Positions 1-5,224 of a DNA stretch of 5,224 bases are shown here, in pieces. Every line of letters begins with the position of its first letter. The first letter of the stretch is position 1. Both the position numbers and the translations under genes were made by a program. The notes below the pieces were generated by a model that worked only from the letters and a program-made list of their open reading frames with translations, had not been told where the DNA came from and made no database searches. This DNA is from Gammaproteobacteria bacterium (lineage in GTDB: Bacteria; Pseudomonadota; Gammaproteobacteria; SZUA-229): the NCBI GenBank assembly GCA_029879605.1, contig JAOUQA010000181.1, forward strand, positions 1-5,224, given 5' to 3'.

Positions 1-77
1 CGGTCTTAACCAATAACTTTGGTTTTGGCGGAACCAATGCCTGCCTGGTACTGGAAAAATTCAAAGACCAGATCTAA
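1..77 (+). CDS. Beta-ketoacyl-ACP synthase (FabB/FabF type), C-terminal end only
   Basis: Only the last 24 codons are present, read from base 3 and ending in TAA at 75-77. The peptide contains NNFGFGGTNACLVLEKF. This matches the conserved C-terminal Phe-Gly-Phe-Gly-Gly-Thr-Asn strand of condensing enzymes that extend acyl-ACP chains with malonyl-ACP in cytoplasmic fatty acid synthesis. The Gly-Gly-Thr-Asn-Ala form and the charged tail ending about 15 residues later look more like FabB (KAS I) than FabF. The active-site Cys and the two His residues lie outside the window, so a specialised ketosynthase from another lipid or polyene pathway cannot be excluded. The next gene is unrelated and starts 101 bases downstream, after a hairpin, so this gene probably ends its own transcription unit. 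Confidence 0.88.
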   Translation, partial: VLTNNFGFGGTNACLVLEKFKDQI

Positions 78-89
78 TAGTAACGTTCA

Positions 90-116
90 TAGAGACTTTC
101 ATACTGAAAGTCTCTA
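90..116 (+). terminator. Perfect 12-bp hairpin after the ketosynthase gene, no U-tract
   Basis: Bases 90-101 (tagagactttca) pair perfectly with 105-116 (tgaaagtctcta) around a 3-base loop. The hairpin begins 13 bases after the ketosynthase stop codon, the usual place for a terminator. There is no run of T on either side in either direction, so it is not a textbook intrinsic terminator. It could instead protect the 3' end of the mRNA or mark a processing site. Confidence 0.5.
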
Positions 117-178
117 ATGCCTGTTCGCCTCGGCTTAATAACTGTGGCCATTAACCACAATCACCCAGAACGGCAACC

Positions 179-1159
179 ATGAACTCATTGACTGATTTTC
201 AGCAACTGGAACCCAATTCCATTATCGAAGCCGTGGAAAGCCTGGGTCTTGATTGTGATGCACGCATTTTTCCGCTCAATAGTTATGAAAACCGTGTTTA
301 CCAGATTGGGATCGAAAACAACCTTCCCCTGATTGGAAAATTTTATCGACCCAGGCGATGGTCCAACCAACAAATACTGGAAGAACACCACTTTAGCCAG
401 GAACTGGCCGATCTTGAGATTCCCGTGATTGCTCCCCTTGCTTTTAATGGAGAAAGTCTTATCCATTACAAGGATATCCGCTTTGCACTCTTTCCCCGCA
501 AGGGAGGCAGTACACCCGAACTGGGTAATCCGGATCATCTGAAATGGATGGGGCGCCTGCTGGGACGTATTCATGCAGCGGGAGCACACCGACCCTTTGA
601 GCACCGTCCAACAATCGATATCGAAAGTTTCGTTATCGAACCATCCAGTTTTCTACTTGATAATGCATTTATCCCAGATTACCTGGAACCGGCTTATAGA
701 AGCCTGTTAGACGATATTTTAAAACTGTTACAACAGCACTTAGCCTCCATAAACTTTCACAAAATTCGTCTGCATGGTGACTGTCACCCTGGCAACATAC
801 TCTGGACTGAACATGGGCCTCATTTTGTTGACTTTGATGACTGCCGCATGGGACCCGCTATTCAGGACATCTGGATGTTGCTATCCGGCTCGATTGATGA
901 ACAAAGAAAACAGCTGGATGATATCCTGGATGGCTATTATGAATTCTGTGATTTTAACCCGGTAGAAGCTCGCTTAATCGAAACACTAAGAACATTACGC
1001 ATTATTCATTATTCGGGCTGGCTGGCACGACGCTGGGACGACCCAAGCTTTCCAATGAATTTCCCCTGGTTTAATACCCCGGGTTACTGGGAACAACATG
1101 TTCTTACCCTTAGAGAACAATTTGCTCTTTTACAGGACAATGAGCAGCACTCAATTTAG
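179..1159 (+). CDS. srkA: Stress response kinase A (SrkA/YihE), Ser/Thr protein kinase
   Basis: This 326-residue protein matches E. coli SrkA in length (328) and over its whole sequence. SrkA is a cytoplasmic Ser/Thr kinase of the APH/choline-kinase fold that improves survival under stress; in E. coli it is linked to the Cpx response and counters MazEF-mediated death. An early block, PLNSYENRVYQ, is followed by KFYRPRRW, which holds the likely ATP-binding Lys. The catalytic loop is LHGDCHPGNILW, with Asp201 as catalytic base and Asn206 as metal ligand. The DFG-equivalent DFDD starts at Asp218. A late block, ARRWDDPSFPMNFPW, is also typical. The ATG is chosen because its distance to these motifs agrees with E. 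coli; the ribosome site ahead of it is weak. In E. coli dsbA follows srkA, but here an unrelated exported protein does. No Cpx-type GTAAA repeat was seen upstream, so regulation is unknown. Confidence 0.96.
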   Translation: MNSLTDFQQLEPNSIIEAVESLGLDCDARIFPLNSYENRVYQIGIENNLPLIGKFYRPRRWSNQQILEEHHFSQELADLEIPVIAPLAFNGESLIHYKDIRFALFPRKGGSTPELGNPDHLKWMGRLLGRIHAAGAHRPFEHRPTIDIESFVIEPSSFLLDNAFIPDYLEPAYRSLLDDILKLLQQHLASINFHKIRLHGDCHPGNILWTEHGPHFVDFDDCRMGPAIQDIWMLLSGSIDEQRKQLDDILDGYYEFCDFNPVEARLIETLRTLRIIHYSGWLARRWDDPSFPMNFPWFNTPGYWEQHVLTLREQFALLQDNEQHSI

Positions 1160-1268
1160 TAACAGCTAAAGGCTAACCGGTTATTTAATCCAAATTTATG
1201 CTCTCTGACACATTAATGACTGTATTTTTTAGCGAAACCCGCTAGAATTAATAAAAGTTAATATATCA

Positions 1269-1284
1269 ATGGCATAGAAGCATG
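1269..1284 (+). repeat. 16-bp motif copy 1, overlapping the start of the exported-protein gene
   Basis: The sequence atggcatagaagcatg matches the copy at 1893-1908 at 15 of 16 positions. The final atg is the start codon of the exported-protein gene. The role is unknown. It may be a translation-initiation or leader element, or chance similarity. Confidence 0.5.
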
Positions 1285-1869
1285 ATTAAAAGAATCTTAT
1301 CAAGTCTAATATTACTAAGTATGCTCGGTAGCTCAGCTCTGTATGCTGAAAGACCCGCTGCTGATGATGAATTAACTACGGCTCCGGTCTCAGCTCCCAT
1401 TGATACTGAAATTACCATGCCATCCAGTACTGATGATCTATGGCAACAGGAGCCCAATACCCAGGAAACAGCACCCGTAGCAGAATTAGCCCCTGTTGAA
1501 GAAACAACTGAAGCTGCTACTGAAGAAGTACCAGCTACTGAAGAAGTACCAGCTACTGAAGAAGTACCAGCTACTGTCGAGATCACAGAACCTGTTGCTG
1601 AACCCGCTCCACCAGCAATAGAAACCACTAAACAAACGGGTGATGTCATTTCCATGCCTGCCAGACGACAAACGACTACAAGAGTTATTTCTACTGGCAT
1701 GCTGGATTTTCCACGTCGAGGCATGACTCAGGACAAGGTACAAAATGAACTTGGACGTCCATCAGAAATAATACCTGCTGTTGGTCAGCCGCCTATCACT
1801 CGCTGGGTCTATGATGACAGAATCGTCTACTTTGAATACAGCCATGTCATTCATGTAGTTGCAAAATAA
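1282..1869 (+). CDS. Exported protein, Pro/Glu/Thr-rich linker plus SmpA/OmlA-like C-terminal module
   Basis: The protein has 195 residues. Residues 1-22 form a signal peptide: basic MIKR, a Leu/Ile/Ser core, and probable cleavage after SALYA. With no Cys after the core it is not a lipoprotein. Residues 23 to about 138 are low-complexity and rich in Pro, Glu, Thr and Ala, with three perfect ATEEVP repeats at 79-96. The C-terminal 57 residues look folded: GMTQDKVQNELGRP at 147-160, then PPITRW at 170-175 and VYFE at 182-185. The Gly-Met-Thr...Val...Leu-Gly-x-Pro opening resembles the small SmpA/OmlA (BamE) fold. The inference is a periplasmic protein whose acidic linker spaces a small binding domain from the membrane or cell wall; partner and function are unknown. 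TAGAAT at 1243-1248 could be a -10 box, but no convincing -35 was found. The AGAAG before the ATG is too close to be a good ribosome site, yet no other start keeps the signal peptide. Confidence 0.85.
   Translation: MIKRILSSLILLSMLGSSALYAERPAADDELTTAPVSAPIDTEITMPSSTDDLWQQEPNTQETAPVAELAPVEETTEAATEEVPATEEVPATEEVPATVEITEPVAEPAPPAIETTKQTGDVISMPARRQTTTRVISTGMLDFPRRGMTQDKVQNELGRPSEIIPAVGQPPITRWVYDDRIVYFEYSHVIHVVAK
1516..1576 (+). repeat. In-frame 18-bp tandem repeat, three perfect copies plus a partial
   Basis: The unit gctactgaagaagtacca occurs at 1516-1533, 1534-1551 and 1552-1569 with no mismatch. Seven more bases of a fourth copy reach 1576. Each copy encodes ATEEVP in the linker of the exported protein. 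The copies are identical even at synonymous positions, which suggests recent expansion. Because the unit is a multiple of three, a change in copy number alters linker length without shifting the frame. Confidence 0.97.
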
Positions 1870-1892
1870 TTTTCGTGACGCAATTTATCTTC

Positions 1893-1908
1893 ATGGCATA
1901 GAATCATG
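1893..1908 (+). repeat. 16-bp motif copy 2, just before the PLP-enzyme start
   Basis: The sequence atggcatagaatcatg differs from the copy at 1269-1284 only by T for G at position 12. Here the closing atg (1906-1908) is out of frame with the PLP-enzyme gene, which starts at 1911. The TAGAA inside it lies 7 bases before that start and could serve as a weak ribosome site. Confidence 0.5.
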
Positions 1909-1910
1909 TC

Positions 1911-2822
1911 ATGTTTGAAACACTCAATTTATCCCTGCCATCACCCATCACACAACTGCATGATGATCTTTTTGACCGTAAACAGATAGAATTTTTTATT
2001 AAGCGTGATGATTTAATACACCCATATATCCAGGGAAACAAGTGGCGTAAACTTAAATATAATTTAATCGAAGCCAGGTCAAAAAAATACACCACACTAT
2101 TAACTTTTGGTGGTGCTTATTCAAACCACATCCATGCAACCGCCGCAGCTGGCGACCTGTTAGGCTTTAAAACCATTGGTCTAATCAGGGGCGAACAAAC
2201 ACAACCACTCAATCCTACATTACAGGATGCCGTTAACTGGGGCATGCAATTAGAATTCATAACGCGGTGTGAATATAAACAGAAAAATTCAGCCGAATTT
2301 ACAGCAAGGTTAAAAGATACATATGGTGATTTTTATTGCTTACCAGAAGGCGGTAGTAATAAACTTGCTTTGTCTGGCTGCAAAGAAATTATCGATGAAG
2401 TTGATTTAAACTTTGATGTTGTATGCTGCGCCTGTGGCACAGGAGGAACATTGGCAGGCATTATTACCGGTTTAACCGGAAACTCACAAGCCCTTGGATT
2501 CCAGGTACTGAAAGGTAAAGAATATATTAAACAGGAGGTAACACAATTACTTGGTAAAAATAATTTCTATAGCAAAACACACTGGACTATCAACTCTGAC
2601 TATCATTTTGGTGGCTATGCGCGAATTAATGAAGACCTGGTTAACTTTATAAAAAATTTCTATTTAAAATATAAAATACAACTAGATCCTGTATATACTG
2701 GAAAAATGTTTTATGGATTGTTTGACCTGGTAACCAAAGATCACTTTGATAAAAATAGTAAAATCCTGGCAATTCATACAGGAGGAATCCAGGGTAACCG
2801 TGGATTTAAATTAAATCAGTAA
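1911..2822 (+). CDS. PLP-dependent ACC deaminase / D-cysteine desulfhydrase family enzyme, probably desulfhydrase-like
   Basis: This 303-residue cytoplasmic enzyme belongs to the fold-type II PLP family, and is a little shorter than typical DcyD or ACC deaminase (about 330). GNKWRKL holds Lys44, the expected PLP Schiff-base lysine. FGGAYSNH at 66-73 supplies Ser71 and Asn72 near the substrate carboxylate. The loop CGTGGTLAG at 175-183 binds the PLP phosphate. True ACC deaminases have Glu in PVYEGK and Leu in HLGG. Here the positions are Thr263 (PVYTGK) and Thr290 (HTGG), which resembles D-cysteine desulfhydrases that release H2S, pyruvate and ammonia. D-cysteine, or another small D- or thiol amino acid, is therefore a better guess than ACC; the true substrate is not shown. 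The gene follows the exported-protein gene by 41 bases with no terminator visible between them, so the two may share a transcript. Its downstream neighbour converges on it. Base composition is more AT-rich than srkA. Confidence 0.9.
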   Translation: MFETLNLSLPSPITQLHDDLFDRKQIEFFIKRDDLIHPYIQGNKWRKLKYNLIEARSKKYTTLLTFGGAYSNHIHATAAAGDLLGFKTIGLIRGEQTQPLNPTLQDAVNWGMQLEFITRCEYKQKNSAEFTARLKDTYGDFYCLPEGGSNKLALSGCKEIIDEVDLNFDVVCCACGTGGTLAGIITGLTGNSQALGFQVLKGKEYIKQEVTQLLGKNNFYSKTHWTINSDYHFGGYARINEDLVNFIKNFYLKYKIQLDPVYTGKMFYGLFDLVTKDHFDKNSKILAIHTGGIQGNRGFKLNQ

Positions 2823-2840
2823 AAAAGATCGATTCAATCT
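2821..2840 (-). terminator. Weak hairpin with T-run, candidate terminator for the DUF3135 gene
   Basis: Read on the - strand, agattg pairs with cgatct (one G-T pair) around aat at 2840-2826, followed directly by five T at 2825-2821. It overlaps the stop codon of the DUF3135 gene and lies in the short gap between convergent genes. The stem is only 6 bp and AT-rich, so it is weak. Confidence 0.35.
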
Positions 2841-3165
2841 ATAAATAAATAACATTATCCTTATAACATATAGCTTCAGGATAATCGTAATCATCCGGAT
2901 GACTCAAACTTCTAATGGCCTGCTGCATGTTGTAGCAATTATCCAGCATTAACCTGGAAATAAGTATACAACTCTGTAAAGGATTTTTAGATTTACGCCT
3001 GATCATGTCGACCTGGAACTGAAGCCCTCGCAAACGTTTTTGATAACGCTCAGGCGCATTTGAAATCAATTCATCGCAGAAAAATTTTCTAAGATTTTCT
3101 AACTCATCAGGATTATTGTCGGCAAGTGACATAAGATGATCAAAATCTGGTAATTCCATTCTCAT
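2839..3165 (-). CDS. DUF3135 family protein, function unknown
   Basis: This small protein has 108 residues, no signal peptide and no membrane segment, so it is probably cytoplasmic. It fits DUF3135, a family of short proteins of gammaproteobacteria with no assigned function. The pattern runs as follows: an N-terminal FDHLMSLADNNPDELENLR stretch, a helical section to about residue 43, RLRGLQFQVD at 44-53, and NPLQSCILIS at 61-70. The N-terminal half is charged and helical and the tail is acidic and Tyr-rich. Three Cys residues (30, 66, 77) have no metal-site spacing that I recognise. The ATG at 3165-3163 is favoured because AAGAGAG lies at a good distance upstream; Met3 is a less likely start. 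It is separated from the FecR gene by 164 bases holding a candidate promoter, so it is probably transcribed alone. The family call is from memory of its motifs. Confidence 0.82.
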   Translation of the reverse strand: MRMELPDFDHLMSLADNNPDELENLRKFFCDELISNAPERYQKRLRGLQFQVDMIRRKSKNPLQSCILISRLMLDNCYNMQQAIRSLSHPDDYDYPEAICYKDNVIYL

Positions 3166-3196
3166 AAATAACTCTCTTACTAATTACCATACTAGA

Positions 3197-3225
3197 AATG
3201 TAACATTAGGAGAGTTTTTGATCAA
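3197..3225 (-). promoter_or_regulatory. Candidate sigma-70 promoter for the DUF3135 gene
   Basis: On the - strand a -35-like TTGATC (3225-3220) is followed 17 bases later by a -10-like TACATT (3202-3197). A TGT immediately before the -10 makes it an extended -10 type. Each hexamer matches consensus at 4 of 6 positions. Transcription would start near 3190, about 25 bases before the ATG and just ahead of the ribosome site. Confidence 0.45.
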
Positions 3226-3329
3226 TGAACTATTTCACACAATAACCTATCTCATATTTTTCAAAAATTTAACAATTAAATCAGTAACTTAGCAATAAAA
3301 TATGTAGATAAAAGGAAATTTAAAGCCGA

Positions 3330-4097
3330 TTAATCTAAATCTTCCCTGTCTAATTCAGGCCGTGAGATAGCACTATAAAAATCATCGAATGCCTGGAATT
3401 CAAGGTTTAAATCGTCGCTTAACAAACCCTGTGTAACCACATTGTTATTAAAGCTGACTACAGAATCAGGCTCTAATGAAAATATTTTTTTATATTCTAT
3501 AAACTCCTCATTAATATTCTGCTTATACTTCTGGTATTCATCACTCATCTTTTTGAATGCCTGTTCGGTCTCCTGCTTAAAATCTGAATAATTATAAGCA
3601 ACTGGTTTTTTTATTATTTTAAATACATCATTTGGAGATTCAATATTTAAACCACCCTCTTTTAATGCAATTGAATTATTAGATGGCCCAACATTTACAA
3701 TAAATGTAGTTCCACGAATACCGATTGTTGCATATGTAGTTTGTATTTTTCTTGGCTGCTTTGTAAAAACCTTTTTAAAAATGTAATAAACTTTTCCGCT
3801 CAACTGAGATAAAAGACCTGATCTTTCCATGCGAAGTTTACTTTTTTCATCTAGCACAGATATATAACCATCATTAAATTCAATGACAGCTTTACTGCCA
3901 GTATCTGTAACAACAGTATCATCGATTTTTAGATAAATGTTATCTTTATCAACAGATACATTTTCATTAACGCGATTCAGAATATAAACATGGCCCTGAA
4001 TCTTTATTATTTTTCCATGAAAGAGATTTTCTCCCTGCGATTTCATTGGTAAAATTAACAATAAAAAACAGGCATAGATAATTTTATATTTATTCAT
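3330..4097 (-). CDS. Secreted FecR-domain protein with amphipathic helical tail
   Basis: From the ATG at 4097 the protein has 255 residues. Residues 1-22 form a signal peptide (MNKYK, then a Leu/Ile core ending near KSQG), so it is periplasmic or surface-exposed. Residues of about 28-155 form a FecR domain: repeated G-x-V strands, a TDTGSKAVIEFNDG turn, and the hallmark TIGIRGTTF at 124-132 with Arg128. Residues 173-206 are Lys/Glu-rich and probably helical, with an aromatic stripe (F173, F181, Y188, Y191, F199, Y202, F206) in near-heptad spacing. The tail is acidic. Classical FecR is an inner-membrane regulator of a FecI sigma factor; this protein lacks that layout and no sigma factor is nearby, so a structural or ligand-binding role is likelier. 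It follows the lipoprotein gene by 27 bases, suggesting one operon. A TTG four codons upstream (4109) is the longer alternative start. Confidence 0.87.
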   Translation of the reverse strand: MNKYKIIYACFLLLILPMKSQGENLFHGKIIKIQGHVYILNRVNENVSVDKDNIYLKIDDTVVTDTGSKAVIEFNDGYISVLDEKSKLRMERSGLLSQLSGKVYYIFKKVFTKQPRKIQTTYATIGIRGTTFIVNVGPSNNSIALKEGGLNIESPNDVFKIIKKPVAYNYSDFKQETEQAFKKMSDEYQKYKQNINEEFIEYKKIFSLEPDSVVSFNNNVVTQGLLSDDLNLEFQAFDDFYSAISRPELDREDLD

Positions 4098-4101
4098 ATG
4101 T

Positions 4102-4107
4102 TCCACC
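4102..4107 (-). promoter_or_regulatory. Ribosome binding site deciding the FecR-protein start
   Basis: GGTGGA on the - strand lies 4 bases before the ATG at 4097-4095. This supports that ATG over the in-frame TTG at 4109-4107, which overlaps the site itself. The ATG also gives a clean signal peptide beginning MNKYK. Confidence 0.65.
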
Positions 4108-4124
4108 AAAATTACATGTACTAT

Positions 4125-4760
4125 TTATTTAATAATTTTACCAAGGCTTTCAAAGTCATCTTCAAGAAGCCAGGTCCCACCACCACTTATGATTCTTTTC
4201 TTCCAGTCATCAACTCGATTATTATAACGATTTTTTGCCTCCTCACCTGAAAGCTGCCCAGATACGTCAGATACAATCACCTGTATCTTATTTAAGATAA
4301 TAGGAAAATTGCGGAAATCACCACTTACTGAACCTTGATCAAGGTCAGAAAAAACAATTATATATTTAAAATCTTCTTTTTTATTGTTTAAATACTGAAT
4401 AGCACGCAACAAGCTACCCGTTATATCTTTATGATTACTTTTTATATTACTACTTATTAATTCATTAAATCTTTTATTAAATACTCTTTTTTCAGCATTA
4501 GCCCTGGACGGCCTTGAATCAAACGTCATATAGATATCTACATCTTCACCATTAGACGTACCATTGCCAACCCATGAAACAACCAGGGAATCTTCTGGCC
4601 TAAGATGAGTAAGCATGAATTTTAATGTACTATCAACCTTATCTTTGTAATCGTTATACCCATCAATCACAATATAAACAGAATTATTTTTCTCTGGATA
4701 ACGATCACAGCCAGTTATTAACACTAACAAAATTGAAAAGCAAATTAATAAATACCTCAT
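4125..4760 (-). CDS. Lipoprotein with degenerate von Willebrand A-like fold
   Basis: The protein has 211 residues. A lipoprotein signal peptide ends in the lipobox ITGC, giving lipidated Cys18. Asp19 follows, which under the enterobacterial Lol rule would keep the protein in the inner membrane. The rest resembles a von Willebrand A domain. Hydrophobic strand 1 (VYIVIDGYND, 28-37) sits where the metal-site motif Asp-x-Ser-x-Ser is expected, but reads Asp33-x-Tyr35-x-Asp37. DITGSLLRAIQYL (112-124) gives the Thr-bearing loop (Thr114). IIVFSDLDQG (134-143) gives the third motif with Asp139. The C-terminal GGGTWLLEDDFESLGKII resembles the last strand and helix of such domains. With the Ser residues missing, metal binding may be altered or lost. 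The gene starts 24 bases after the membrane-protein gene and ends 27 bases before the FecR gene, so the three are probably co-transcribed. The ribosome site is weak. I recognise no named family. Confidence 0.75.
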   Translation of the reverse strand: MRYLLICFSILLVLITGCDRYPEKNNSVYIVIDGYNDYKDKVDSTLKFMLTHLRPEDSLVVSWVGNGTSNGEDVDIYMTFDSRPSRANAEKRVFNKRFNELISSNIKSNHKDITGSLLRAIQYLNNKKEDFKYIIVFSDLDQGSVSGDFRNFPIILNKIQVIVSDVSGQLSGEEAKNRYNNRVDDWKKRIISGGGTWLLEDDFESLGKIIK

Positions 4761-4784
4761 TTCATAAACCAGTCATGCATTTCT

Positions 4785-5224
4785 CTATTTCTTACTTACA
4801 GGTTTAATCACAAATGCTTCCAGCTTCAATGGCAAACATATAATCAAATCATAAAACTGTATAAGCAGCTTACCTGTACCCATTATAAAAATTGATAACT
4901 GAAAACAAACAACTTTAAAACACTTCATCAAATAAGCTATTATCTTACCTATTACTATTCTTAATGAATAAATAAATAATTCAAGCGGGATAACTATATA
5001 TACCAGTACAAAAGGCATAATAAAACCAAGCATCATACCCCCGATCATTGGCACATATTTCAACTCCGTAAATAGTATCTCTTTATCGTATATCTCTCTT
5101 ATCAGGACTTCACTATCTATAATTGACATATCTCTTATATACGCCAACGAAGACTCAAGAATTGCACAAACAAAAATAAAAATAACGCTTAACCAGATAA
5201 TAAATCTTTTTTTTCTGTCATCAG
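4785..5224 (-). CDS. Multi-pass inner-membrane protein, 5' end cut by the window edge
   Basis: The reading frame is open to the window edge, so the gene is 5'-truncated; 145 residues are visible before the TAG stop. A TTG at 5147 is a possible start codon, but the frame continues upstream through a clear hydrophobic segment, so it is probably not the start. In order: a basic RKKRF stop at the cytoplasmic side, a membrane helix (about residues 6-29, RFIIWLSVIFIFVCAILESS), a charged loop of about 27 residues, a long hydrophobic stretch (57-99, VPMIGGMMLGFIMPFV onward) that could hold one or two helices, then a further hydrophobic, weakly amphipathic section with a basic C-terminus (VIKPVSKK). 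It is the first visible gene of the cluster leading to the lipoprotein and FecR-domain genes. The product may anchor them. No family was recognised. Confidence 0.8.
   Translation of the reverse strand, partial: DDRKKRFIIWLSVIFIFVCAILESSLAYIRDMSIIDSEVLIREIYDKEILFTELKYVPMIGGMMLGFIMPFVLVYIVIPLELFIYSLRIVIGKIIAYLMKCFKVVCFQLSIFIMGTGKLLIQFYDLIICLPLKLEAFVIKPVSKK

Noticed and set aside
143..159. Inverted repeat tgtgg-N7-ccaca upstream of srkA as an operator
   Set aside because: Arms of 5 bp are common by chance and no known regulator site was matched.
185..604. Open reading frame of 139 codons on the - strand inside srkA
   Set aside because: It is fully antisense to a gene with clear homology, has no recognisable motifs, and is best explained as a by-product of srkA codon use.
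1174..1183. Perfect 10-bp palindrome taaccggtta after srkA
   Set aside because: It has no loop and no T-run, so it is not a terminator; a single short palindrome with no second copy is weak evidence for an operator.
1230..1244. Inverted repeat tagcg-aaacc-cgcta with T-run before it
   Set aside because: The stem is only 5 bp, and the T-run lies 5' of the stem on the + strand (A-run after it on the - strand), the wrong side for termination either way.
1266..1724. Ser/Val/Gly-rich open frame on the - strand, 152 codons
   Set aside because: Its repeats are the antisense reading of the 18-bp tandem repeat in the exported-protein gene, which has a signal peptide and a conserved C-terminal module.
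3240..3329. Terminator after the FecR-domain gene (attttt-c-aaaaat near 3255-3270)
   Set aside because: The repeat is only A and T with a one-base centre, so it would not form a stable terminator hairpin.
3330..4097. FecI/FecR iron-citrate signalling locus
   Set aside because: The FecR-domain protein has a cleavable signal peptide and no cytoplasmic anti-sigma region, and no sigma factor or TonB receptor gene is visible.
4625..4807. Small + strand open frame of 60 codons opposite the lipoprotein start
   Set aside because: It has no ribosome site or recognisable motif, and is antisense to a gene with a clear lipobox.

Overview
The window looks like chromosomal DNA of a gammaproteobacterium with a low-to-moderate GC genome. 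The main evidence is a close match to the E. coli stress kinase SrkA (YihE), supported by a DUF3135 protein and a FabB/FabF-type ketosynthase tail. The genus cannot be named from the sequence. GC content falls along the window. Lines sampled by eye in srkA run about 40-60% GC, while those in the last 1.9 kb are often 15-45%.

Left half, + strand (1-2822): the last codons of a beta-ketoacyl-ACP synthase are followed by a perfect 12-bp hairpin. Next comes srkA (179-1159), then an exported Pro/Glu/Thr-rich protein with a perfect 18-bp tandem repeat and a C-terminal SmpA/OmlA(BamE)-like module (1282-1869). Last is a PLP enzyme of the ACC deaminase / D-cysteine desulfhydrase family (1911-2822), whose specificity residues favour the desulfhydrase side. 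A 16-bp motif, identical at 15 of 16 positions, sits just upstream of the start codons of the last two genes.

Right half, - strand (2839-5224): a DUF3135 protein (2839-3165), with its own candidate promoter, converges on the PLP gene. Upstream of it on the same strand is a tightly spaced cluster. In transcription order this is a multi-pass membrane protein cut by the window edge (4785-5224), a lipoprotein with a degenerate von Willebrand A-like fold (4125-4760), and a secreted FecR-domain protein with an aromatic-rich helical tail (3330-4097). The gaps are 24 and 27 bases.

The most interesting part is this last cluster. All three products are predicted to sit in or cross the inner membrane, and no FecI-type sigma factor, TonB receptor or metal-transport gene is visible nearby. 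It may be part of an uncharacterised envelope complex that continues beyond the right edge. That is inference from gene order and domain content. No RNA gene, insertion sequence, CRISPR array or attachment site was seen, and no gene-free stretch exceeds 300 bases.
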